From: Robbsia sp. KACC 23696
GTDB taxonomy: Bacteria; Pseudomonadota; Gammaproteobacteria; Burkholderiales; Burkholderiaceae
Direction of reading: 5' to 3'
Assembly: GCF_039852015.1 (NCBI RefSeq)
Contig: NZ_CP156627.1
Span: forward strand, 1,178,001 to 1,242,000
Length of the DNA: 64,000 nucleotides
Below are positions 45,500 through 54,503 of the stretch, piece after piece. The notes beneath the pieces are model-generated. The model searched no databases. It was not told where the DNA came from and saw only the letters and a list, made by a program, of their open reading frames with translations. Numbering within the stretch: position 1 is the first letter of the stretch; every line of letters starts with the position of its first letter. The translations under genes and the position numbers were made by a program.

Positions 45500-46594
45500 A
45501 TGAAAGTCGGAGTGTTTCTACCCATCGGGAACAATGGCTGGCTGATTTCCGAGAATGCACCGCAATACATGCCGAGCTTCGCGTTGAACCGCGAGATCAC
45601 GCAACGCGCGGAGCACTACGGCCTGGATTTCGTACTGTCGATGATCAAGCTGCGGGGATTCGGCGGCAAGACGGAGTTCTGGGATCACAACCTCGAATCG
45701 TTCACGTTGATGGCAGGGCTCGCTGCCGTGACCTCGCGGATCAAACTCTATGCGACGGCAGCGTCCCTGGTGATGCCCCCGGCCATCGTCGCCCGGATGG
45801 CCTCGACGATCGATTCGATCGCGCCGGGGCGCTTCGGCGTGAACCTGGTCACTGGCTGGCAGAAACCCGAATATGCGCAAATGGGGCTGTGGCCGGGAGA
45901 CGATTTTTTTGGCACGCGGTACGCTTACCTCTCCGAATACATCCGGGTGATGCGGGATCTGTGGACGACCGGCAAGTCGGACCTGCAGGGCGACTATTTC
46001 AAGATGGACGATTGCCGCCTCAGTCCGCGACCGTCGCAGCCGGTGGACATTATTTGTGCCGGTGCAAGCGACGCGGGGATGGCGTTCTCGGCGGAGCATG
46101 CCGATCATAATTTCTGTTTCGGTAAAGGGATCAACACGCCCACCGCGTTTGCACCGGCGGCGCAACGACTGATCGAGGCGACGCGTGTCACCGGCCGGAA
46201 GGTCTCCACCTATGTCCTGATGATGGTGATCGCCGACGAGACCGATGAACTGGCGCGCGCGAAATGGGAGCATTACAAAGCCGGCGTCGACGTGGCGGCG
46301 GTGTCCTGGCTGGGCGAACAGGCGGCCGCGGACAAGCGCTCTGGCAGCGATACGAATGTGCGGCAGATGGCCGATCCGACGTCGGCCGTGAATATCAATA
46401 TGGGAACGCTGGTCGGCTCCTATGCGAACGTCGCGCGGATGCTGGACGAGGTCGCGACGGTTGCGGGAACCGAAGGCGTGTTGCTGACGTTCGACGACTT
46501 TGTACAAGGGGTCTCTCGCTTTGGCGAACATATCCAGCCGTTGATGACAACCCGTGCCGGCGTGGCTTCGCCGGCCGGTACATTGGCCGCTTGA
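45500..46594 (+). CDS. rutA: Pyrimidine oxygenase RutA
   Basis: A 364-residue flavin-dependent monooxygenase that opens the uracil ring between N3 and C4 to give ureidoacrylate, using FMNH2 and oxygen. The sequence follows E. coli RutA closely from [17 protein letters not shown] through [17 protein letters not shown] to [17 protein letters not shown], with the [16 protein letters not shown] flavin-site segment. It is the first gene of rutABCD. A RutR box precedes it. The flavin reductase RutF that normally feeds it is not in the window. Confidence 0.96.
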   Translation: MKVGVFLPIGNNGWLISENAPQYMPSFALNREITQRAEHYGLDFVLSMIKLRGFGGKTEFWDHNLESFTLMAGLAAVTSRIKLYATAASLVMPPAIVARMASTIDSIAPGRFGVNLVTGWQKPEYAQMGLWPGDDFFGTRYAYLSEYIRVMRDLWTTGKSDLQGDYFKMDDCRLSPRPSQPVDIICAGASDAGMAFSAEHADHNFCFGKGINTPTAFAPAAQRLIEATRVTGRKVSTYVLMMVIADETDELARAKWEHYKAGVDVAAVSWLGEQAAADKRSGSDTNVRQMADPTSAVNINMGTLVGSYANVARMLDEVATVAGTEGVLLTFDDFVQGVSRFGEHIQPLMTTRAGVASPAGTLAA

Positions 46595-46630
46595 GCATCG
46601 GCTCGAGCTTTTTCAAGCGACGAGGACATC

Positions 46631-47359
46631 ATGCACGACGCAGCAGCGCTTCCCATTGCCACCTACGGCGCCCGGATTCCCGCCAACACGCTCGTTCTGC
46701 CCTGCAAGCCGGAGCCGCTGGCGCTCGATCCCGCCGCCACGGCGTTGATCATCGTCGATATGCAGAACGCCTATGCCTCGCTGGGGGGCTATGTCGATAC
46801 GGCGGGATTCGATATCTCCGGCGCGCAGGGGACGATTGCCAACATCGCCGCCATCGCCGATGCGGCCCGGGCGGCCGGTATTCTCGTCGTGTATCTGCAG
46901 AACGGCTGGGATCCTGCCTATCAGGAAGCGGGCGGCCCGGGTTCGCCGAACTGGCATAAATCGAATGCGCTGAAGACGATGCGCAAGCGCCCCGAGCTGA
47001 GCGGCCGTTTCCTCGCGAAGGGCGGTTGGGACTATGCGCTCGTCGATCCGTTGCAACCGCGGGACGGCGACCTCGTCGTGCCCAAGACCCGCTACAGCGG
47101 CTTTTTCAACAGCACCTTGGACAGCACGCTCCGGTCGCGCGGCATCCGGAGTCTGGTATTTACCGGGATCGCCACGAATGTGTGCGTCGAGTCGACGCTA
47201 CGGGATGCGTTTCATCTGGAGTATTTCTCGGTGATGTTATGCGATGCGACGCACGACCTGGGCGGCAAGGCGATTCAAACGGCCAGCGAGTACAACATCG
47301 AAACCTTCTTCGGTTGGACCTCCGATACGAAGACCTTCCTCGAAGCAGTCAAACGTTGA
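46631..47359 (+). CDS. rutB: Ureidoacrylate amidohydrolase RutB
   Basis: A 242-residue isochorismatase-fold cysteine hydrolase that releases carbamate from ureidoacrylate, giving aminoacrylate. The triad Asp43 (IIVDMQN), Lys152 (VVPKTRY) and Cys185 (ATNVCVEST) has the same spacing as E. coli RutB. It follows rutA by 36 bp and has a GAGGA ribosome site. Confidence 0.95.
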   Translation: MHDAAALPIATYGARIPANTLVLPCKPEPLALDPAATALIIVDMQNAYASLGGYVDTAGFDISGAQGTIANIAAIADAARAAGILVVYLQNGWDPAYQEAGGPGSPNWHKSNALKTMRKRPELSGRFLAKGGWDYALVDPLQPRDGDLVVPKTRYSGFFNSTLDSTLRSRGIRSLVFTGIATNVCVESTLRDAFHLEYFSVMLCDATHDLGGKAIQTASEYNIETFFGWTSDTKTFLEAVKR

Positions 47360-47380
47360 ATCTACGCAAGGACAAGGCCC

Positions 47381-47770
47381 ATGAAGCAAGCCATTATCCC
47401 CGCCGGCTCGGGAACGCCCATCGCGCCTTTCGTACCGGGTGTACTTGCGCAAAACACCTTGTATGTGTCGGGGACGTTGCCATTCGATGCGCAGAACAAT
47501 GTCGTGCATGTCGGCGATGCATCGGGCCAGACGCGCCATGTGCTGGAGACCATCTCGCGCGTGGTGGCGGAAGCGGGCGGCACGATGAACGACGTTGTTT
47601 TTAATATGATCATGCTGCGTGACTGGGACGACTACGCGGCGATCAATACCGTCTACGCCGAATTCTTTCCGGGTGAGAAGCCGGCGCGCTACTGCATCCA
47701 ATGCGGTCTGGTGAAGCCGGAAGCGCTCGTCGAAATCGCGTCGATCGCGCATATCGACGCGCCTGCCTAA
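47381..47770 (+). CDS. rutC: Aminoacrylate deaminase RutC (Rid family)
   Basis: A 129-residue RidA-family protein thought to speed hydrolysis of 3-aminoacrylate to malonic semialdehyde. Family motifs [16 protein letters not shown] and the C-terminal Arg-containing [19 protein letters not shown] are present; the arginine of PARxxxQ binds the substrate carboxylate in the family. Length equals that of E. coli RutC. It has an AAGGA ribosome site and lies 21 bp after rutB. Confidence 0.94.
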   Translation: MKQAIIPAGSGTPIAPFVPGVLAQNTLYVSGTLPFDAQNNVVHVGDASGQTRHVLETISRVVAEAGGTMNDVVFNMIMLRDWDDYAAINTVYAEFFPGEKPARYCIQCGLVKPEALVEIASIAHIDAPA

Positions 47771-47779
47771 GCGAACGCC

Positions 47780-48571
47780 ATGACCCAAACGATTTATTTC
47801 GAGATAAAGGGTGCGGGCGATCCCGCGGCGCCGGCGGTATTGATGTCATCGGGGTTGGGCGGCTCGGCGCATTATTGGCGTCCGCAAATCGACGCACTGT
47901 GCGAGGCCGGCTTCCGTGTGATCGTCTACGATCAGCGCGGTACCGGGCGCAGTCCGGACGCGTTGCCGGCCGATTACACGATTGCCGCAATGGCGAAGGA
48001 CGTCGAAGCCGTCATGGATGCCGCAGGCGTTGCATGCTGTCATTTCGTCGGGCACGCCTTGGGCGGACTCGTCGGCATGCAACTGGCATTGGACAATCCG
48101 GACCGCCTCAGCAGTTTGACCGTGATCAATGCCTGGCCGGCGGTGCGTGCGTCAACGCGCCGTTGCTTCGATGCGCGACTGCGCCTGCTCGACCACGCCG
48201 GCATTCGGCCGTATGTGGAGGCGCAGCCGATCTTTTTATACCCGTCGGCGTGGATGGAAGCGAATCAGGCGGTGGTCGAGGCGGAAGTCGAGCATGCGAT
48301 TCAGGGCTTCCCGCCAATCCCGAATATGCTGGCGCGCATCGCCGCGTTGAAGGCGTTCGATATAACGGATCGGCTGGCGTCGATCACGACGCGGGTCCTG
48401 GCCGTCGCCGCGCAGGACGATGTTCTGGTCCCGAGCAGTGCCTCCGAGGCATTGTGCGCCGGTCTGCCCGAGGCGACGTTGGAGGCGATGGCGTACGGTG
48501 GCCATGCCTGCAACATCACGGACCCGGCGTCGTTCAATGCGATCCTGGTGGCGTTCCTGACGCGTGTCTGA
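47780..48571 (+). CDS. rutD: RutD alpha/beta-hydrolase-fold protein
   Basis: A 263-residue alpha/beta-hydrolase-fold protein that assists aminoacrylate breakdown in the Rut pathway. The core motifs SSGLGGSAHYW and DQRGTGRS are present. At the nucleophile elbow the sequence is VGHALGG, so Ala93 stands where hydrolases have Ser; the same replacement is, as I recall it, found in E. coli RutD. It lies 9 bp after rutC and ends 7 bp from the convergent rutR. Confidence 0.93.
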   Translation: MTQTIYFEIKGAGDPAAPAVLMSSGLGGSAHYWRPQIDALCEAGFRVIVYDQRGTGRSPDALPADYTIAAMAKDVEAVMDAAGVACCHFVGHALGGLVGMQLALDNPDRLSSLTVINAWPAVRASTRRCFDARLRLLDHAGIRPYVEAQPIFLYPSAWMEANQAVVEAEVEHAIQGFPPIPNMLARIAALKAFDITDRLASITTRVLAVAAQDDVLVPSSASEALCAGLPEATLEAMAYGGHACNITDPASFNAILVAFLTRV

Positions 48572-48578
48572 ACGTCGC

Positions 48579-49268
48579 TCAGCGGCGCGGGAGGAGGCCG
48601 GCCAACACGATCGCGCAAAGCGATTGCTCGGCCTCGGCGAAGAAGGCCGCGTCTTGCAGCGTTTTTCCGGTCAGACCCTGCACCTGGAAGGAAAAATCCG
48701 CATAGTGCTGCGTGCTGGCCCAGAGGAAGAAGATCAAATGATGCGGGGTCACCGGGACCAGCTTGCCTTGGGCAATCCAATGCTCGATGACGGTACGTTT
48801 TTCGTCGACCAGACGTCTCAGATTAGTCAGCAGCTCGTCGCCGAAGACCGGCGCGCCCTGCAGCATTTCGAGACAGAACAGGCGCGAGGCGGCCGGATTG
48901 TCGCGCGAGGCGAGCAATTTCTGATGGATATACTCGCCGAGCGCGACGGCCGGATCCCGTGACGCGTCGAAGGCGCGCAACGGCGCAAGCCAAATCTGCA
49001 AGAGATCGCGTAACAGGGCGGCGTACAGTTCTTCCTTGTTCCGGAAGTAATAGAGGAGGTTGCCCTTGGACACATCGGCGCGCTCGGCAATCTGATCGAC
49101 GCTGGCGCCATGGAAGCCAAGCGTCGAAAACGCATCCAACGCGGCGGCGAGGATCGTTTTGCGCTTCAGATCGATCTGCCGCTGACGTCGTTGCACGCTC
49201 GCGTGGCTGGGTGCGCCACGCTTGCGCCGCGGCGTGCCTTCGTCGTCGTCTTCGCGCGCCTGCACCAT
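48579..49268 (-). CDS. rutR: TetR-family regulator RutR
   Basis: A 229-residue TetR-type repressor/activator that responds to uracil or thymine. The helix-turn-helix covers about residues 50-80 (GASVDQIAERADVSKGNLLYYF), preceded by an Arg/Lys-rich N-terminal arm longer than in E. coli. The C-terminal ligand domain contains APLRAFD and FFLWASTQHYADF, which are typical of RutR. The ATG at 49268 is preferred over a TTG at 49307. It is convergent with rutD, and a RutR box is found before rutA but not before rutR itself. Confidence 0.93.
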   Translation of the reverse strand: MVQAREDDDEGTPRRKRGAPSHASVQRRQRQIDLKRKTILAAALDAFSTLGFHGASVDQIAERADVSKGNLLYYFRNKEELYAALLRDLLQIWLAPLRAFDASRDPAVALGEYIHQKLLASRDNPAASRLFCLEMLQGAPVFGDELLTNLRRLVDEKRTVIEHWIAQGKLVPVTPHHLIFFLWASTQHYADFSFQVQGLTGKTLQDAAFFAEAEQSLCAIVLAGLLPRR

Positions 49269-49621
49269 TGCCTGACCCGATGAATGATATGCCGTTGGAA
49301 AGAGCAAGGGACTATAGCATAGCGCTCGTTGTGGTCCTTATCGTCGCGCCGTGAGGGCCATTCACATCGTCGGCGGCAGGCCTCGTCTCCCGGATAGTCG
49401 ATCGGGGCGGCGCACCGTCGGGGTTCGGGCTTTATTTTCGAGATGAAACGGATTATCTTGGCGCTACGGGCATTGCCTAGGCTGGCAATCCGGGGGAAAC
49501 AACAGTACGCTTGCGCCACCCTCACAAAACGCGTAAAAGATCGGACACCGTCAGCGTTCTGTCAGGCGATTTATCTGCCGAGCCATGCGCTCGGCGTCTG
49601 TCTGCTCTGTCTCTTCAGCCG
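49269..49621. other. Divergent intergenic region, rutR / AraC gene
   Basis: This 353-bp gap holds the promoters of rutR (minus) and the AraC gene (plus). A TATAGT-like hexamer lies about 45 bp before rutR on the minus strand. No second RutR box, repeat or small gene was found. Confidence 0.4.
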
Positions 49622-50764
49622 ATGCTCGTACACGCTTCCGCGCCGTTTCGTTTAATCGACACCTCCTCGCCCATGCGCGACGGCGTTGCGGCGACACGCT
49701 TCGACGTGACGGTCTTGCCTGCAGCGGCGCAATTGCTTGCCTGGCGTGAGCGAGTGGGGCAGGTTATCGATGTCATCGTGCCGCGCGGTGGCGCGCGACA
49801 GCCGTTCGATGCGTGGATCGACCGCTATGTCGTGGGTGAATACGTTTTCATCAACTGCTACTCGGATGCGGTCACGTTGGACCGTTCGATCGCGCGCATC
49901 TCGCGCGACAATGCCCGCAGCATCTGCTTCCATTTCTTCCTCGACGGCACGCCTTCGACGCTCGTCAGTCATGCGGCCAAGCGCGATCCGGTGCCAGCCG
50001 ATCTCGCGATCTTTGCAGCCGATCTGGACCAGCCGTTTCGCATCGCTCGTAAAGAGACGGCGCATGCCGAGATTTTCGTGCCGGCCGCGCGCCTCCAGTC
50101 GCATTTTTCGGATCCCGGGATCCTGCATGCCCGCGGCTTGATGCCGAATGCGCCTGGCGTTGGCCTCGTGATCGAGCGCGTAAAGGCGCTGACGCGCGCG
50201 ATTGTCTATCTCACCGAAGCGGAGGCGCGGGTCCGTCTGGAGGAAATTGTCGGCTTGATCTGCAACGCCTATGGTACGGCGCTTGGCGTGCGTGAGAGTG
50301 CCCATGCACTGACCCGCGAGGTCACGATCAACGATGCCCGCCGCATCGTGCGAGACCATTTGTTCGACAGCGAATTGACGCCCGAGCGCGTGTTGGCATC
50401 GCTCGGCGTGTCGCGCGCCTCTGTCTATCGGCTTTTCGAGCACGAAGGCGGTTTGGCGACCTATATCCGCAATCTGCGCCTGCGGGCTGCGGCCATCGAT
50501 CTGGTCCGACGTCCGGACCTTGCGGTGAAGGATATCGCTTATTCGGTCGGATTCAAGAGCGCGACGGATTTCTCCCGCGCTTTCCGGCGGGCCTACGACA
50601 CCACCCCGCAGGGGTTGCGGGACTATGACGCCTGGTATATCCCGGATGCCGCCGCGCAGGCTGCGCCCGCGACGCAGCACGTCGAATGGGAGGTGGAGGG
50701 ACCTTCTGCGCGCCGTGTGGCCAGCGTACCGCTGCCCGGCTTCGCGTTGATGCGCTGGGCCTGA
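49622..50764 (+). CDS. AraC-family transcriptional regulator
   Basis: A 380-residue regulator with an AraC-binding-like N-terminal domain (about residues 50-220) and a C-terminal double helix-turn-helix (LTPERVLASLGVSRASVYRLF; SVGFKSATDFSRAFRRAYDTTPQGL). Start codons at 49622 and 49673 are both possible and neither has a strong ribosome site. It stands alone between the rut genes and a small winged-helix gene; its target is unknown. Confidence 0.85.
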   Translation: MLVHASAPFRLIDTSSPMRDGVAATRFDVTVLPAAAQLLAWRERVGQVIDVIVPRGGARQPFDAWIDRYVVGEYVFINCYSDAVTLDRSIARISRDNARSICFHFFLDGTPSTLVSHAAKRDPVPADLAIFAADLDQPFRIARKETAHAEIFVPAARLQSHFSDPGILHARGLMPNAPGVGLVIERVKALTRAIVYLTEAEARVRLEEIVGLICNAYGTALGVRESAHALTREVTINDARRIVRDHLFDSELTPERVLASLGVSRASVYRLFEHEGGLATYIRNLRLRAAAIDLVRRPDLAVKDIAYSVGFKSATDFSRAFRRAYDTTPQGLRDYDAWYIPDAAAQAAPATQHVEWEVEGPSARRVASVPLPGFALMRWA

Positions 50765-51158
50765 CATTTCCTGCCCGAAGTCGAGACCGGGCATTCCCAT
50801 ACCGTGCCATCGCGCAACGCACCGTGTCGCTATTCGCGACGACCGCGGTTTTTCGGGATAACAATCGAGCAGAGGGAAGCGTGCGCAAAAGTGCGCTGAA
50901 ACGGCCACAGCCTCCCGTGGCGGACCGACCGTTTCCTCAAAATTGAGACGCAATGTCAAGCGGCGCACTTTGTCGCTGCTACGATCCATCGATGCCTCCT
51001 CCGTTTGGCTGAGCGCACGACTGCCTTTCCCGTTTTCGACGGGCAGGGGCGTCGGATAAAGCGTTCGACCGCGACGGAGCGGCGGTAGAGCGGGCGACAC
51101 GGGCGGGATGCCGTCCGTCGTGGCGCATTGCCGTTTCGGTCTCGATTTGTCCCAAAAT
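50765..51158. other. Intergenic region after AraC gene
   Basis: A 394-bp stretch with no supported gene. It contains a short hairpin (GCGCA-AAAG-TGCGC at 50883-50896) and is moderately AT-rich around it. Reading frames across it look like antisense artefacts of GC-rich DNA. Confidence 0.4.
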
Positions 51159-51524
51159 ATGAATAACGCCGCGCCGCTATACGTCCAGTTCCTGCATATC
51201 GTGCAGACGACCGCTGCCGATGTCGGCTTGCCGAAGCTCGACGCCGTGGAAGAAGAAATTCTGAACACGATCGCGCGTTTCCAGGCCGCCGGGCAACCTT
51301 TATGCGTCAAGGAGCTGCTGCACAACGCCCATCTCGGATCGCCCAGCCGCATTTTCGACCGCCTGCGAGCGATGCGCGCGAACGGATGGTTGCAGCTTTT
51401 GGATACCAGCGACAATCGACGCAAGCATGTCGTGCTGACCGAGGATGCGCTGCGCTTCTTCGACCATTTGGGTGCTTGCATCGATCGCGTGGCGAACGGC
51501 GTGCCGTTGGCGAACGATCATTGA
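51159..51524 (+). CDS. Small winged-helix (MarR-like) DNA-binding protein
   Basis: A 121-residue protein with a helix-turn-helix/wing pattern: DAVEEEILNTIARF, CVKELLHNAHLGSPSRIFDRL as the recognition region, and the wing SDNRRKHVVLTEDALRFFDHL. This is the core of MarR-type regulators without their full dimerisation helices. The ATG at 51159 is chosen; an in-frame ATG at 51108 adds residues of unlikely composition. It may regulate the adjacent glutathione S-transferase, with which it is convergent, but this is a guess. Confidence 0.72.
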   Translation: MNNAAPLYVQFLHIVQTTAADVGLPKLDAVEEEILNTIARFQAAGQPLCVKELLHNAHLGSPSRIFDRLRAMRANGWLQLLDTSDNRRKHVVLTEDALRFFDHLGACIDRVANGVPLANDH

Positions 51525-51585
51525 AGGATCGGATCCGACCTTCCGAATGATCGCGCGCTGCGCGATCGCTTACCGTCTCGACGCC

Positions 51586-52233
51586 TCACACGGAAGGGTT
51601 CTGCCAATCCGTCAGCTTCTCGCGTGCATTGAGTTCGATGAATGACGGACGTGCCCGCATGGCAGCGATATAGCGTCCCAAATGCGTCCATTGCGTGGCC
51701 GGGCGCGGCATATTGCGTGACCACCGCATCAGCGTCGTCGCGAGTAAATCGACCGTGCTCAGCGTGTCGCCGACGAGGAAGTGACGTCCATCTGCCAGCC
51801 GTGCATCCAAGCGGTCCCAGGTGGCTTCGATGCGCTTCCGTGCCAGTGCCTTGACCGCGTCCGCGCCGACCGGATCGCCATCGCTGGCGGCGTAGAACCA
51901 ATCACGCATGGCCGGCAGCAGCGTATTGGCAAGATAAACCATTTGCTCCATCCAGTCCGCGCGGTCCGCTGTGCCGGGGGCGGGCGCGAGCGCCGCTTCC
52001 GGATGCCGTTCGGCGAGGAGCATCATCAATGCCGCCGATTCACCGTACGGCTTGCCATCGATCAGCAAGGTCGGCACACGGCCGGCCGGATTCAAGCGAC
52101 GGTATTCGGCTTGATGTTGCGCGCCGGTGTCGATATCCACCAGCATCGCGCTGAAGGGCTGCCCCATTTCGATCAGCATCCAGTGCACGGACATGCTGGC
52201 CGTGGCGGGCGAATAAAACAACGTGTAGTCCAT
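51586..52233 (-). CDS. Glutathione S-transferase family protein
   Basis: A 215-residue GST. The thioredoxin-like N-domain (LFYSPATASMSVHWMLIEMG, NPAGRVPTLLIDG, ES motif in YGESAALM for glutathione binding) is followed by the helical C-domain with FLVGDTLSTVDLLATTLMRW. Ser residues near 8-14 could serve as the catalytic hydroxyl. It would conjugate or isomerise electrophilic compounds in the cytosol. It is divergent from the GlxA-type regulator gene. Confidence 0.9.
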   Translation of the reverse strand: MDYTLFYSPATASMSVHWMLIEMGQPFSAMLVDIDTGAQHQAEYRRLNPAGRVPTLLIDGKPYGESAALMMLLAERHPEAALAPAPGTADRADWMEQMVYLANTLLPAMRDWFYAASDGDPVGADAVKALARKRIEATWDRLDARLADGRHFLVGDTLSTVDLLATTLMRWSRNMPRPATQWTHLGRYIAAMRARPSFIELNAREKLTDWQNPSV

Positions 52234-52326
52234 TTTTCAGTCCGTCATCTCATATTGATGCCATCATAGGGAACGCAAAATGGCCCGTCGATAGGCGAAC
52301 GGGACAGATAAAGAAAAAATCCTGCC

Positions 52327-53352
52327 ATGTTGAAAGCTTTGTCGATGCAACGCGTCTGGTTCGTGATTCCGCCGCGCGTTCATATCCTCGATCTCGCCGG
52401 TCCGCTACAGGTATTGAACGGCGTCAACGAATTCGGCATCGCGCCATTGGTGCTGCGCGCGGTCGGGCCCGAAATCCAGCCGGACAGTTTTCAAGGCGTG
52501 CGGCTCACCGATGTCCAACCGCTGCCGTTGCGCATGACTCCGGGCGATGTCGTGATGGTGCTCGGCTGCAAGCTGAACGAGGGTGCCTTGCCCACCGTGC
52601 AGCAGCGGCAGGTGGTCGATTGGTTGCGCGATGTGGTCGCGCCCGCGCGGGCGCAGGTGACGATTGCGAGCGTCTGTACCGGGGCGGTGCTGCTCGCGGA
52701 GGCGGGGCTGCTGGATGGTCGCGACTGCACGACGCATCATGCGTATCTGGATCGAATGCGCCAACGTTATCCCGCCGCGCGGGTGCTCTCGAAAAGAATG
52801 CTGGTCGACGATGGGGACCTGGTCAGTTCGGCGGGCGTTTCGGCGGGGATCGATCTCGCCTTGCATCTGGTGGCGCGCGCATTCGGATCGGCCGCGGCGA
52901 TACGCATTGCCCGCGACAACCTCGTGCCTTTCCGTCGCCTGGAACACGATCCCGCCTTGGCGGCGCCATTGCGCCATCGCGAGCACGATATCGCCGTCGT
53001 GCATGCGATCCAGGATCACCTCAGTGCGAACCCGGCCTTCGCCGAACCGTACGATGCGCTCGCGGGGCGCTTCGGCCTCAGCTATCGGCATACGGCGCGC
53101 TTGTTTCAGCAGGCGGCCGGGGTCACGCTGAAGTTGTATCACCAGCAATTGCGGATCGGGCAGGCCGAGCTGTTATTACGAGACAGCGACCTGGCGGTGG
53201 CACAGATCGCCGAGCGCTGCGGTTTCGGCACGCCCCAGGCGTTTCGCGCCGCGTGGCGGCAGCAACACGCGCTTGCGCCGATGGTCTGGCGCGCTCACAC
53301 GGCCGGTACGCGTTCCTGCGTGCCGGCCCAGTCCGGAAGTGCGATCTTATAA
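52327..53352 (+). CDS. GlxA/FtrA-family regulator (DJ-1/PfpI plus AraC HTH)
   Basis: A 341-residue regulator. The N-terminal DJ-1/PfpI-like domain has the cysteine elbow ASVCTGAVLLAEAGLLDG and HHAYLDRM, and the C-terminal AraC-type helix-turn-helix shows LAGRFGLSYRHTARLF and CGFGTPQAFRAAWRQQ. Members regulate amino-acid or choline-related catabolism in related bacteria. Its last 58 bp overlap the 3' end of the convergent MRJP-like gene, which is unusual. It may regulate the glutathione S-transferase, which diverges from it across 93 bp. Confidence 0.9.
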   Translation: MLKALSMQRVWFVIPPRVHILDLAGPLQVLNGVNEFGIAPLVLRAVGPEIQPDSFQGVRLTDVQPLPLRMTPGDVVMVLGCKLNEGALPTVQQRQVVDWLRDVVAPARAQVTIASVCTGAVLLAEAGLLDGRDCTTHHAYLDRMRQRYPAARVLSKRMLVDDGDLVSSAGVSAGIDLALHLVARAFGSAAAIRIARDNLVPFRRLEHDPALAAPLRHREHDIAVVHAIQDHLSANPAFAEPYDALAGRFGLSYRHTARLFQQAAGVTLKLYHQQLRIGQAELLLRDSDLAVAQIAERCGFGTPQAFRAAWRQQHALAPMVWRAHTAGTRSCVPAQSGSAIL

Positions 53353-54503
53353 ACGCGCCACGGATGCTGCACCAGGTCTTTGCCGTGCGGGCCGCGGTTG
53401 GCGGCGACACGATGGCTTTGTGGGACGGGTATATACAGTTCGCGTTGACGCGAGATGAATAGCGCATCGGGCCCCCAGAGTCGCGTGTCCTCCACGAGCA
53501 CGGCCAGTCGCTTCGCGGCCGGATCGTAGACGGTGATACGGGGGCGATCCATCTCGGCAAAATAAAGCAGGCCGGTGCTGTCGATCGCCGTCCCGGTGAG
53601 TGGCGGGGTGTCATAGACCATCTCGACCATCGCGCCGAGCGCGGCTTCGGACAGATTCGGGTCGCGCAGCGCAGCGGTAGGCACCCTGTACAGCGGGCCC
53701 GTCAGAGGCTGGTAATACAGCCAGTTGCCGTCCGGGCTAATCTCGATGGGATCCGAATTCGTTACTGCCGCCTTGCCGTCGGGTTGCTGCAGCAGATAGC
53801 CGTCTTCGGCATAAGGCGGTCGGCTCGCCTGCATTTTCGTCGATGGGTGATCCGCGAGCCGACGCAATACACGGCCGCTGCGAAGGTTCACGACGACGAT
53901 CGCACCGGCACCGGAGTCGGTGAAATAGGCGTTCTCGGAATCAAGGCGGATGTCGTTGAGGAGCGCGCCCGGTGGTAGCGTTGTCATATCGAACGTGAGT
54001 CGGCGCAGCAGTGCACCGGTACGCGTATCGAATTGCAGGATCTTGAATGCGTCGCGATCGACCATCTTTCCCTGGAACGGCGTGCCCTGATCGACGACCC
54101 ACAATGTATCGTCGTCGAAGATATGAATCGTGTTGACGCAGACAAAGGCATCCTTCGTGGGTTTGCCGGACGACCAAGTATTCCACGCCCCGCCGGGGAA
54201 GGGCTGAATCGTCCCGTCAGGAAGCAACTTACCGACGGATGGGGTCGTTTCGCTTCCTTGCCATCGCGGCAGACCCATGAAAGTCTGGCCCTTGCTGGTC
54301 AACGCTACCGCGTTGCACAACCACGGCGAACTTGCGACCAGGGTCAATGCGCCGCCGCGCGTCTGCCCGTAATCGACCGTGGTCGTTACCGGTGTCGTGG
54401 CTTGCGTTGCCGCGCTGGCCATTCGTGACAAGCCCGTGGCGCCCATTGCCAGCATACCGGCGCTCTGAATCGTGGTGCTTAAAAAGTGTCTCCGTGATGC
54501 CAT
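53295..54503 (-). CDS. Tat-exported Yellow/MRJP-like six-bladed propeller protein
   Basis: A 402-residue protein with a Tat signal (ASRRHFLSTTI, hydrophobic part, cleavage near ASA at residue 32). The mature part resembles the Yellow/major-royal-jelly-protein and SMP-30-like propeller group: repeated blade strands such as DDTLWVVDQG, LNDIRLDSENAYFTDSGAGAIVVV and PDGNWLYYQPLTG. These bind or hydrolyse small molecules such as lactones; the activity here is unknown. The 3' end overlaps the GlxA-type gene. A 38-bp palindrome is 190 bp upstream of its start. Confidence 0.83.
   Translation of the reverse strand: MASRRHFLSTTIQSAGMLAMGATGLSRMASAATQATTPVTTTVDYGQTRGGALTLVASSPWLCNAVALTSKGQTFMGLPRWQGSETTPSVGKLLPDGTIQPFPGGAWNTWSSGKPTKDAFVCVNTIHIFDDDTLWVVDQGTPFQGKMVDRDAFKILQFDTRTGALLRRLTFDMTTLPPGALLNDIRLDSENAYFTDSGAGAIVVVNLRSGRVLRRLADHPSTKMQASRPPYAEDGYLLQQPDGKAAVTNSDPIEISPDGNWLYYQPLTGPLYRVPTAALRDPNLSEAALGAMVEMVYDTPPLTGTAIDSTGLLYFAEMDRPRITVYDPAAKRLAVLVEDTRLWGPDALFISRQRELYIPVPQSHRVAANRGPHGKDLVQHPWRVYKIALPDWAGTQERVPAV

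Noticed and set aside
49652-51481. 609-codon minus-strand reading frame
   Set aside because: It is antisense to the AraC gene and continues through non-coding DNA with Arg/Ser-rich sequence.
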